20,944 nucleotides of DNA, taken from contig DLSX01000208.1 in assembly GCA_002500765.1 (NCBI GenBank), positions 1 to 20,944 of the forward strand, in the 5' to 3' direction. This DNA comes from Neorhizobium sp. UBA7851 (GTDB taxonomy: Bacteria; Pseudomonadota; Alphaproteobacteria; Rhizobiales; Rhizobiaceae). Each line of letters opens with the position of its first letter. Positions within the stretch are counted from its first letter, which is position 1. Of this stretch, positions 1 to 7,123 are shown piece by piece. The notes under the pieces were generated by a model. That model had not been told where the DNA came from. It saw only the letters and a program-made list of their open reading frames with translations, and searched no databases. The translations under genes were made by a program, and so were the position numbers.

Positions 1-431
1 GCCACGCGCTGCCGCTGGCCGCCGGAAATCTGCGCCGGGAACCGGTCGCCAAGCCCTTCGAGCCGCACCAGGCGCAGCAGGTCAGTAACGCGTTTATCGA
101 TCGCCGCCCTGTCGCGTTTCACCTTCGAAACCTTCATGCCGAAGGCGATATTGTCGGCCACCGTCATATGCGGAAACAGCGCGTAATGCTGGAAGACGAA
201 ACCGACGCCGCGGTCACGTACCGGTATGTCGGTCGCATCCTGATCGCCAAAATGAATGGCACCGCCATCGGCATATTCCAGTCCGGCCACCATGCGCAGG
301 ATCGTGGTCTTGCCCGAGCCGGAGGGGCCGAGCAGCGCAACCAGCTCGCCGCTTTCGATATCGAGCGACACGCCCTTGACGGCGCGAAAGCTCTCGAAGG
401 TTTTGACGACGTTTTCGAGATGGATCTTCAT
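1..431 (-). CDS. cysA: Sulfate/thiosulfate ABC transporter ATP-binding protein CysA (partial, 3' end outside window)
   Basis: This is the ATPase that powers sulfate (and probably thiosulfate) import from the cytoplasmic face of the CysTW permease. About 143 N-terminal residues are visible, beginning MKIHLENVVKTFESFRAVKG. The Walker A motif GPSGSGKT lies near residues 36-43, the Q-loop reads VFQHYALFPH, and the ABC signature SGGQRQR sits just before the window edge. Walker B and the C-terminal regulatory domain are not visible. The ATG at 431 overlaps the cysW stop codon as ATGA, a 4-bp overlap typical of translational coupling. It is the last visible gene of the sbp-cysT-cysW-cysA operon. Assignment to CysA rather than another importer ATPase rests on the motifs together with the operon. 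Confidence 0.93.
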   Translation of the reverse strand, partial: MKIHLENVVKTFESFRAVKGVSLDIESGELVALLGPSGSGKTTILRMVAGLEYADGGAIHFGDQDATDIPVRDRGVGFVFQHYALFPHMTVADNIAFGMKVSKVKRDRAAIDKRVTDLLRLVRLEGLGDRFPAQISGGQRQRV

Positions 432-1306
432 GATGTTTTCTCTGCCGGGTTGGCCTGTTTGCGGACGCGGCCCGCGCCCTGGCGCTCGAGCGCCACCTTG
501 GCGATGATGGTGAAGACGGCGATCAACGCCAGGATCGAGGCGGCGGCAAATGCGCCGGTCGCGTTATAGTCGTGATAGAGCAGTTCGATATGCAGCGGCA
601 GCGTATTGGTCTGGCCGCGAATATTGCCGGACACGACCGAAACCGCACCGAACTCGCCCATGACGCGGGCGTTGCAAAGGATAACGCCGTAAAGCAGCGC
701 CCATTTCACATTCGGCAAGGTCACCGAAAAGAAGGTCCGCCAGCCGGAAGCACCGAGCGAGGTCGACGCCTCCTCCAGATCCCGCCCTTGCGCCTGCATC
801 AGCGGGATCAGTTCGCGTGCCACAAAGGGCGCTGTGACGAACATCGAGGCGATGATGATGCCAGGAACGGCAAACAGGATCTTGATGTCATGCGCATCGA
901 GCCAAGGCCCGAACAGCCCCTGCAGCCCGTAGACGAACAGATAGGCGACACCGGCAACGATGGGCGACACGGAAAACGGGATCTCGATGACGACAAGCAG
1001 AAACCGCTTGCCCCAAAAATCGAATTTGGTGATCGCCCAGGCTGCGGCAATGCCGAAGACGGTGTTGATCGGCACCGCGATCAGCGCCGCAAGCACCGTC
1101 AGCATCACCGCATGCAGCGTATCGGGATGGATGACCGTATCGCGATAGAGCTGCCAGCCCTTCGAAAACGCCTCGACGCCGATGATCACCAGCGGCGCGA
1201 CGATGACGAAGGCGACGAGCACCAGAACGATGCCTATCAGCGAGCGACGAAACAGCGGGGCATCGCCGACACGCGGCGGCTTGCGGCGGGTGGAAAGATT
1301 GCTCAT
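428..1306 (-). CDS. cysW: Sulfate ABC transporter permease CysW
   Basis: Inner-membrane permease subunit that pairs with CysT to form the sulfate channel. The 292-residue product has about six hydrophobic segments, the first near residues 22-44. The cytoplasmic EAA loop that docks the ATPase is visible near residues 178-198, with EEASTSLGASGWRTFFSVTLP-like spacing followed by the conserved MGEFGAVSVVSG stretch near 216-227. The ATG at 1306 lies 3 bp after the cysT stop, and a GAAAGGA ribosome-binding site falls inside the end of cysT. The stop overlaps the start of cysA. Length and motifs are normal for CysW. The basic, proline-rich N-terminal tail of about 20 residues is cytoplasmic. Confidence 0.93.
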   Translation of the reverse strand: MSNLSTRRKPPRVGDAPLFRRSLIGIVLVLVAFVIVAPLVIIGVEAFSKGWQLYRDTVIHPDTLHAVMLTVLAALIAVPINTVFGIAAAWAITKFDFWGKRFLLVVIEIPFSVSPIVAGVAYLFVYGLQGLFGPWLDAHDIKILFAVPGIIIASMFVTAPFVARELIPLMQAQGRDLEEASTSLGASGWRTFFSVTLPNVKWALLYGVILCNARVMGEFGAVSVVSGNIRGQTNTLPLHIELLYHDYNATGAFAAASILALIAVFTIIAKVALERQGAGRVRKQANPAEKTS

Positions 1307-1309
1307 GGC

Positions 1310-2134
1310 CTATCCTTTCACCGTGTAACGCAACGCCCGCGCCTGCAGCCAGTTGGTCACGGCAAGCATGAAGAAGGCGGCAAGCAGCAGCACGGAAGCG
1401 ATCGCCGCCGCGGCCTGATAATCATATTCCTCCAGCCGGATGAAGATCAGCAGCGCGGTGATCTCCGTCGACATCGGCTGGTTGCCGGCGATGAAGATGA
1501 TCGCCCCGAACTCACCGAGGCAGCGGGCAAAGGACAAGGACACGCCGGCGAGAAGTGCCGGGGCCAGAAGCGGCAGGATGACCTTGCGAAAAATCGTCCA
1601 GTCCGAACCGCCGAGCGATTGCGCCGCCTCCTCCAGTGCCGGATCGAGATCCTCCAGCACCGGCTGCACCGTGCGCACGATGAACGGCAGCGAGGTGAAG
1701 CACATGGCGATCATGATGCCGATCGGCGTATAGGCAACCTTGATGCCAAGACTTTCGAGCACCGAGCCGAACCAGCCGCTATTGGCAAACAGCGCGGTGA
1801 GCGCAATGCCGGCAACGGCGGTCGGCAGCGCGAACGGCAGATCCACCACCGCATCGACGATGCGCCGACCGGGAAACCGGTAACGGGTGATCACCCAGGC
1901 GAGCGCCAGCCCGAAAAACAGGTTGAAGACGGTGGCGCCGAGCGCCGAAAGCACCGTGACGCGATAGCTCGCCATCGAGCGTGACGACGAAACGATCCGC
2001 CAGTAATCTTCGAAACCCAGGCTCGCGGCCTTGAATGCCAGCGCCGCCAGCGGCAGCACGACGATCAGGCCGACATAAAACAGGGTCACGCCCAGCGATA
2101 ACGGCAGGCCGGGCAGGACATTGCGTCGTCTCAC
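1310..2134 (-). CDS. cysT: Sulfate ABC transporter permease CysT (CysU)
   Basis: Inner-membrane permease partner of CysW. From the chosen start it has 274 residues and about six membrane segments. Its EAA loop (EEAAQSLGGSDWTIFRKVILP-like) lies near residues 168-188 and is followed by RCLGEFGAIIFIAGN, the CysT/ModB-type signature. I chose the GTG at 2134 because an AGAGGAA ribosome-binding site lies 7 nt upstream (2142-2148). An in-frame GTG at 2152 would add six residues (VKRNDR), but it leaves that site inside the coding region. The gene follows sbp after a gap that holds a strong hairpin, and it ends 3 bp before cysW. The whole operon is probably induced by sulfur limitation, which is family knowledge and not visible here. 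Confidence 0.92.
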   Translation of the reverse strand: MRRRNVLPGLPLSLGVTLFYVGLIVVLPLAALAFKAASLGFEDYWRIVSSSRSMASYRVTVLSALGATVFNLFFGLALAWVITRYRFPGRRIVDAVVDLPFALPTAVAGIALTALFANSGWFGSVLESLGIKVAYTPIGIMIAMCFTSLPFIVRTVQPVLEDLDPALEEAAQSLGGSDWTIFRKVILPLLAPALLAGVSLSFARCLGEFGAIIFIAGNQPMSTEITALLIFIRLEEYDYQAAAAIASVLLLAAFFMLAVTNWLQARALRYTVKG

Positions 2135-2158
2135 GCGGTCGTTCCTCTTCACAGCAAA

Positions 2159-2185
2159 ACCCGGCGGAAAGCGCGTCCGCCGGGT
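2159..2185 (-). terminator. Hairpin between sbp and cysT (partial terminator or mRNA-stabilising stem)
   Basis: Perfect 10-bp inverted repeat: ACCCGGCGGA at 2159-2168 and TCCGCCGGGT at 2176-2185, with a 7-nt loop. Read on the minus strand, the stem is followed by TTTTGCTG, a short T run. It sits in the 76-bp gap between the binding-protein gene and the permease genes. Such hairpins are known in other binding-protein operons to keep the first gene more abundant than the rest, by partial termination or 3'-end protection. That role is inferred here. Confidence 0.6.
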
Positions 2186-2210
2186 AGAGTTGATAGACTA
2201 CAATTTGGGC

Positions 2211-3194
2211 TTAGCGGCTGCCGTAAAGCTTGTCGAGCGTGCCGCCGGAAGCGAAATGTTCCTTCTGCACCTTGTCCCAGCCACCGAACACGTCGTCGAC
2301 CTTGACGAGGCGGATCTCGGGGAATTCGCTCTTGAACTCGGCAGCGATCTTTTCGTTATGGACGCGGTGGCCGAATTCGGCGGCGATCTTCTGGCCTTCT
2401 TCCGTATAAAGGAAGTCGAGATAGGTCTTGGCCAGTTCTTCGGTGCCATGCTTCTTGGCAACCTTGTCGACGACGGCGACCGGGAATTCAGCCAGCAGGC
2501 TGACGGACGGAATGACGCTCTCGACCTTGTCCTTCCCGAACTGCTTTTCGATGCCGCGCGTTTCAGCCTCGAAGGTGATCAGCACGTCCCCCTGGCCGCG
2601 CTCGACGAAGGTCGTCGTTGCCGCACGGCCGCCGGTATCGAAGACCGGAACATTGTCGAAGATCTTGGTGATATAGGCTTCGATCTTCTCCTGATCGTCC
2701 TTGTATTCTTCCTTCGCCCAGGCGGTAGCGGCGAGATAGGTGTAGCGCGCATTGCCGGATGTCTTCGGGTTAGGGAAGACGGCATGTACGTCGTCACGGG
2801 CGAGATCGGCCCAGCCCTTGATGTTCTTCGGGTTTCCGGCGCGCACCAGGAAGGCCGGGAAGGAATAGAAAGGCGAGGCATTGTTCGGGAATGCCTTGGT
2901 CCACTCGGTCGAAACGAAGCCCTGCTTTGCGAGGAAATCGATATCTGTCGACTGGTTGAAGGTCACCACGTCGGCTTCCAGCCCCTCGACGATCGAACGC
3001 GCCTGCTTGGATGTGCCGGCATGCGACTGGTCGATGGTAACGCCCGGATGCCCCTTGACGAAGGCTTCGTTGACCGCGACGAACAGCTCGCGCGCCACGT
3101 CATAGGAAGCGTTGAGCAGCTTCTGCTCCTGCGCGAAGGCCGGCTGGACGAAGAGTGCGGCAATCGCAGTGCCGAGAATGAGGAGGCGGTTCAT
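2211..3194 (-). CDS. sbp: Periplasmic sulfate-binding protein
   Basis: Captures sulfate in the periplasm and delivers it to CysTWA. The 327-residue product starts with a signal peptide (MNRLLILGTAIAALFVQPAFA, cleaved after about residue 21). It carries the sulfate-binding family blocks NASYDVARELF near 28-38, QSHAGTSKQA near 56-65, VTFNQSTD near 77-84 and PNPKTSGNARY near 141-151. The ATG at 3194 is preferred over the TTG one codon earlier because a GGAGA ribosome-binding site lies about 6 nt upstream. It is the first gene of the operon, and its promoter should lie between 3195 and about 3400. The thiosulfate-binding paralogue CysP is similar, so the Sbp versus CysP label is less certain than the substrate class. 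Confidence 0.92.
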   Translation of the reverse strand: MNRLLILGTAIAALFVQPAFAQEQKLLNASYDVARELFVAVNEAFVKGHPGVTIDQSHAGTSKQARSIVEGLEADVVTFNQSTDIDFLAKQGFVSTEWTKAFPNNASPFYSFPAFLVRAGNPKNIKGWADLARDDVHAVFPNPKTSGNARYTYLAATAWAKEEYKDDQEKIEAYITKIFDNVPVFDTGGRAATTTFVERGQGDVLITFEAETRGIEKQFGKDKVESVIPSVSLLAEFPVAVVDKVAKKHGTEELAKTYLDFLYTEEGQKIAAEFGHRVHNEKIAAEFKSEFPEIRLVKVDDVFGGWDKVQKEHFASGGTLDKLYGSR

Positions 3195-3469
3195 CAAGGG
3201 TCTCCGGGGATTAAATCGTGCCGAGAAACTATCGGGACCACCGGAGAACAGCGAGATACGGGCCTCTCACGCTGCATTGAGGCTTAGAATTTTCATCCAT
3301 TTTTGCCGGCATTCGGCAAAGGTTTTGCTTCAGACATATGACAGACCCGGCCTCAGTCCGCGCATAGCTCCTACCCGCTTATGGATCTGGTGAAATCAGC
3401 GCCGACTCTATAGGCCCGCCCCATGGCGCCGAGCGCCGCCCTGAAATCGCATGCCGAAGTCGTCGCCGA
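3195..3469. promoter_or_regulatory. Divergent intergenic region between sbp and the DMT transporter, with a 7-bp inverted repeat
   Basis: The two outward-facing genes share this 275-bp gap, so the sbp operon promoter and the transporter promoter must lie here. The only clear structure is an inverted repeat: TTTGCCG at 3302-3308, spacer gcatt, CGGCAAA at 3314-3320, inside an AT-rich patch. It lies about 110 bp upstream of the sbp start. It could be an operator or chance; no convincing -35/-10 pair was found on either strand. Confidence 0.35.
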
Positions 3470-4336
3470 ATGAAAAACAAAAGCGTTGGTTACCTTTATG
3501 TCCTTCTGGCCATAACCATTTTTGCAGCACAGGACGGGTTATCCAAGTTTCTGGCCGAAAAATACCCGGTCATCGCCTTCACAATGATCCGCTTCTGGGC
3601 TTTCGCCGCATTCGTCATCATTTTTGCCGCCTTTTCGCAGGGTGGGCTGCGGCAGGCCTTCACCACCCGACGACCCTTCCTGCAGATACTGCGCGGACCG
3701 CTGCTGGTACTCGAGATCATCATCGTCGTTTATGCCTTTACCGTGGCCGGCCTTGCCATGACCACGGCCATCATGCAGGCTACGCCGCTGATCATAACCG
3801 TGCTGTCCATACCGCTGCTGGGCGAAAAGGTCGGCTGGCGGCGCGGTGCGGCGGTCCTCGTGGGCCTTTTCGGCGTGCTGGTCATCCTCAACCCGACCGG
3901 CATCGAATTCGGCATCCACCTCGTCTGGCCGCTTCTGGGTGCTCTCTCCTTCGGTCTTTACGGTATCGCCACACGCGCCGTCGGCCGTGAGGACTCGCCT
4001 GTTACCAGCCTCCTTTATACGGGCGTCTTCGGCGCCATCGCCGCAACTGCGGCCGGCATCTTCTACTGGACGCCGATTGCCATGGCGGACTGGCCGGCGC
4101 TCCTGGCGCTGTGCATCTGTGGCACGATCAGCCATTTTTTCCTGATCAAGGCCTATACCATGCTGAGCGCGGTGGAAGTTCAACCGCTGACCTATCTGCA
4201 GATCGTCATCAGCGTCGGCATTGCCACCTTCATCTTCGGCGAAACCATCACCTTCACCATGATCGTCGGCGCGGTCATCGTCGTTGCCGCTGGCCTGTTC
4301 ACCGTCTTTCGCGAACACAGGCTCGGCATCAGGTAA
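3470..4336 (+). CDS. EamA/DMT-family transporter (10 membrane segments)
   Basis: Inner-membrane exporter or permease of the drug/metabolite transporter superfamily; the substrate cannot be read from the sequence. The 288-residue protein consists almost entirely of hydrophobic segments arranged as two EamA repeats, roughly residues 5-140 and 150-283. The N-terminal repeat begins YLYVLLAITIFAAQDGLSKFLAEKYPVIAFTMIRFWAF, a common opening of this family. The C-terminal half ends in a short basic tail. The ATG at 3470 has no good ribosome-binding site upstream, but no better start exists before the first conserved residues. It is transcribed away from sbp and lies 97 bp before the glycosyltransferase, so it may be monocistronic. 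Rhizobial genomes carry many members of this family. Confidence 0.88.
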   Translation: MKNKSVGYLYVLLAITIFAAQDGLSKFLAEKYPVIAFTMIRFWAFAAFVIIFAAFSQGGLRQAFTTRRPFLQILRGPLLVLEIIIVVYAFTVAGLAMTTAIMQATPLIITVLSIPLLGEKVGWRRGAAVLVGLFGVLVILNPTGIEFGIHLVWPLLGALSFGLYGIATRAVGREDSPVTSLLYTGVFGAIAATAAGIFYWTPIAMADWPALLALCICGTISHFFLIKAYTMLSAVEVQPLTYLQIVISVGIATFIFGETITFTMIVGAVIVVAAGLFTVFREHRLGIR

Positions 4337-4433
4337 GAGTTCGTCATGCCGTCGAATATTTCTGGCCAATTGATGCCGCCACTAGACGCCGGAAAGTAAG
4401 TCTATCTTAAGCTGCAAAATCTATTCTGGCGGC

Positions 4434-5450
4434 ATGACCAGACCCGAGCTTTCCGTCGTCGTTCCCTGCTTCAACGAAGAAGCCGTGCTGGAGGAATTTT
4501 CCGGCAGGATGTCGCGGGCATGTTCTGCGGTCACCCGCAATTACGAGATCGTGTTTGTCGATGACGGATCGTCCGACCGGACATGGCCGCTGATTGAGAT
4601 GCTTTCTCGAAAAGATTCCCGCATCGTCGGCGTCCAGCTTTTCCGCAATCACGGGCACCAGTTGGCGGCCACTGCGGGGCTTTCGCTCGCAAACGGCGAA
4701 CGCGTGCTGCTGATCGACGCCGATCTTCAGGATCCGCCGGAACTTTTACCACCCATGGCCAAGCGCATGGATGAAGGTTTTGACGTGGTCTACGGAAAAC
4801 GCATCGCCCGCGCCGGCGAAACCACGTTCAAGCGCCTGACGGCCTCGGTCTTCTATCGGCTGCTGAACAGGCTGTCCTCGGTTCCCATTCCGGAAGATAC
4901 GGGTGATTTCAGGCTGATGTCCCGCCCGGTCGTCGACATCCTCAACACCATGCCCGAAAGGCACCGGTTCATTCGCGGCATGGTCAGCTGGATCGGCGGC
5001 AGACAGGCTGCCTTTCCTTACGCGCGGGATGCGCGTTTTGCCGGCGAAACCAAATATCCTTTGCGCAAGATGATCTCGCTTGCCATCGACGCACTGACCA
5101 GCTTTTCCACCAAACCGCTGCGCGCAGCCGTCTGGCTCGGCCTGATGTCGTCGCTCTTCGCCTTCGCCATCCTGGTCTATGCCGTGGTCCAGTGGGTCGC
5201 CGGCAATGTCGTTCCCGGCTGGGCAAGCTCGGTCGTGGCCATCTCGTTTTTCTCCGGCACCCAGCTCTTCGTCCTCGGCGTGTTCGGCGAATATCTCGGC
5301 CGCGTCGTCCAGGAGGTCAAAGGCCGGCCCCTGTTCACCATCGGCAAGATCTGCCGCAATGACGCCAAGGCGGAACTTTCAGGCGATATTCAGAAGCTGC
5401 AAAAGGCCGTGACCGAATACGAACAATCCGACAAACGCGTGTCTCGCTAG
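4434..5450 (+). CDS. GT2 family glycosyltransferase, DPM1/GtrB type with two C-terminal membrane segments
   Basis: Probably transfers a sugar from a nucleotide sugar to undecaprenyl phosphate on the cytoplasmic side of the inner membrane. The 338-residue protein opens with LSVVVPCFNEE, has the nucleotide-binding FVDDGSSD near residues 41-48, and has the metal-binding DAD within IDADLQDPPE at 95-97. The TGDFRLMSR block near 156-164 is typical of dolichyl/undecaprenyl-phosphate sugar synthases (GtrB, YfdH, ArnC-like). Two membrane segments lie near 229-252 and 262-285. No strong ribosome-binding site precedes the ATG at 4434, but the conserved fold begins within five residues of it. The next gene starts 9 bp after this stop. 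The sugar (glucose, mannose or other) cannot be told from the sequence. Confidence 0.88.
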   Translation: MTRPELSVVVPCFNEEAVLEEFSGRMSRACSAVTRNYEIVFVDDGSSDRTWPLIEMLSRKDSRIVGVQLFRNHGHQLAATAGLSLANGERVLLIDADLQDPPELLPPMAKRMDEGFDVVYGKRIARAGETTFKRLTASVFYRLLNRLSSVPIPEDTGDFRLMSRPVVDILNTMPERHRFIRGMVSWIGGRQAAFPYARDARFAGETKYPLRKMISLAIDALTSFSTKPLRAAVWLGLMSSLFAFAILVYAVVQWVAGNVVPGWASSVVAISFFSGTQLFVLGVFGEYLGRVVQEVKGRPLFTIGKICRNDAKAELSGDIQKLQKAVTEYEQSDKRVSR

Positions 5451-5459
5451 GGAGCCGGC

Positions 5460-7115
5460 ATGACGATGACATCGGGAACGGATGACATCGGGTCGGCGAC
5501 GGCTGGCGAAAAGAAAGCCGCCCGTGTTTCAGACAGACGGGTCGCATGCCTCATCCTGCTGGCGGCACTGATCTCGCTGATCCCGATCCTGTCCGTGCGC
5601 TTTCCGCCGATGACCGATTACGCCAATCACTATGTCCGGCTCTGGCTTCTGGCAGGCGGCATCGAACGTCCGCTCATGGCGCAGTTCTATGAAATCGACT
5701 GGAATGTCGCCTGGACCAATATCGCCATCGATCTTCTGGCCTTCGCGCTCGGCAAGATCGCGACGATGGATGTCATCGCGCCCTTCATCCTGGGACTGGC
5801 GCTTCTCCTTCCGCCGATCGGCGTGACGCTGCTCAACCGCAGGCTCTTCGGCGGTTTTCACTGGTGGCAGTTGTTATGCTTCACGCTGGCCTGGAATGCC
5901 GTCTTTCTGTTCGGCTTCCTCTCATTTTCGATCAGCCTCGGGCTCGCGCTGATCTTCGCCTATCTCGATGAATATCTGAAGGAGCGTGGCCCGGTCATGG
6001 CCTTCGCGCTGAGGGTCACCTGCGCCGCGATCCTGCTCACCGCGCACCCGTTCGGCCTGCTTTTCTACACCATATTGCTCGCGGCCCTGGCATTCGGCCC
6101 GTCGTCTTTGCCCTTCAGGAAAGGAAGCGCGTTCGCCGCCGCCACCGGCCGGGTTGTCCTTTCGGTCGCCCCCGTCTTCCTGCCGTTGATCGCCTTCCTC
6201 CTCTTCGGCCCGTCACTGCCCGGTCAGAGGAACGTGCCCCTGCTCGACAGCCTGTACTGGGACAATCCGTCGATCATGCGCTCGTTAAAGGTCCTGCTCA
6301 CCTATTTCAGGACCTATGACGCGCGCATCGACATGGTCTACGTCATGCTCTTCATCGTCGTGGTCAGGGAAACCGTCCGCTACAAGCTGCTGACTGTGCA
6401 TTGGGGCCTCGTCCTTGCCGCGATCGTCACCGGTCTCTTGTCGATGGTCATGCCCACCCATGCCTTCGAAACCGGTGGCATGGATGTTCGCCTGCCATGC
6501 ATGATGACGCTTGCCGCAGCCGCGGGCCTGAGGCCCGAAATAAGAGGCCGGCTGCAGTCGCTGGTGATCCCGGCCGTGCTTCTCGTGATTGTCTGCCGCA
6601 CGGCCTTCGTCGAATATGTCTGGCTGCAGCGCAATGCCGATGTCGCGGCCGTGGAAAAAGTGCTTGAAAAGGTCGAACCGGGTGCCGCGATCCTGCCGAC
6701 CCTGGCTTATATGCCCCTGGAGGACGCCGGAAAGATGCCGGTCGGACGCCTCGTCGGCGGCATGTTCCCGAGCTTCATCCACTACCCGGCGATTGCAAGC
6801 TTCAAGCGCGACGCCTTCATGCCCTACCTGTTCACCGCGGCGGGCAAACAACCCCTACGCGTCAGGGAACCCTGGAGCGAAATCGCCGTGCCCGAAGGCA
6901 TGCCGGTGCTGATCGATGAGCTGACCGGGCCCGCCCCTTACTACGCACCGTATCTGGCGGAATGGAAAAACCGCTTCGACTATGTGTTGCTTCTCAACGT
7001 GGATATGGCGAGCCCGGATCACCCGATGCCGGCCATCGATACCATCAGTCTCGTCGCCAACGAAGGCTTTGCGCGCCTTTACCGCATCGATCATCCGAAA
7101 CCGGCACAGCAATAG
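5460..7115 (+). CDS. Large polytopic inner-membrane protein, possible GT-C glycosyltransferase
   Basis: I do not recognise a named family with confidence. The 551-residue product has a hydrophilic N-terminus of about 26 residues, then roughly ten or more membrane segments up to about residue 385, then a periplasmic-looking C-terminal domain of about 160 residues. The first extracytoplasmic loop holds PPMTDYANHYVRLW near 49-62. An acidic residue in this loop is typical of GT-C enzymes that use lipid-linked sugars. The ribosome-binding site AGGGAG overlaps the stop of the preceding GT2 gene and lies 5 nt before the ATG at 5460, so the two genes form one operon. The pairing of a polyprenyl-phosphate sugar synthase with a polytopic protein suggests that this protein uses or flips the lipid-linked sugar. 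It converges with the kinase gene, only 8 bp away. Confidence 0.8.
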   Translation: MTMTSGTDDIGSATAGEKKAARVSDRRVACLILLAALISLIPILSVRFPPMTDYANHYVRLWLLAGGIERPLMAQFYEIDWNVAWTNIAIDLLAFALGKIATMDVIAPFILGLALLLPPIGVTLLNRRLFGGFHWWQLLCFTLAWNAVFLFGFLSFSISLGLALIFAYLDEYLKERGPVMAFALRVTCAAILLTAHPFGLLFYTILLAALAFGPSSLPFRKGSAFAAATGRVVLSVAPVFLPLIAFLLFGPSLPGQRNVPLLDSLYWDNPSIMRSLKVLLTYFRTYDARIDMVYVMLFIVVVRETVRYKLLTVHWGLVLAAIVTGLLSMVMPTHAFETGGMDVRLPCMMTLAAAAGLRPEIRGRLQSLVIPAVLLVIVCRTAFVEYVWLQRNADVAAVEKVLEKVEPGAAILPTLAYMPLEDAGKMPVGRLVGGMFPSFIHYPAIASFKRDAFMPYLFTAAGKQPLRVREPWSEIAVPEGMPVLIDELTGPAPYYAPYLAEWKNRFDYVLLLNVDMASPDHPMPAIDTISLVANEGFARLYRIDHPKPAQQ

Positions 7116-7123
7116 TCGAAACC

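Noticed and set aside
572..1984. Long plus-strand open frame of 470 codons opposite cysW/cysT
   Set aside because: Its product is rich in Arg, His, Asp and Gln with no domain, and it lies antisense to two clear permease genes; GC-rich third positions produce such frames.
2121..3287. Plus-strand frame of 388 codons opposite sbp
   Set aside because: It is antisense to a well-supported binding-protein gene and has no recognisable motif or ribosome-binding site.
3302..3320. Sulfur-responsive operator at TTTGCCG-N5-CGGCAAA
   Set aside because: Only one copy, 7-bp arms, and it does not match a regulator site I can name; mentioned within the intergenic entry only.
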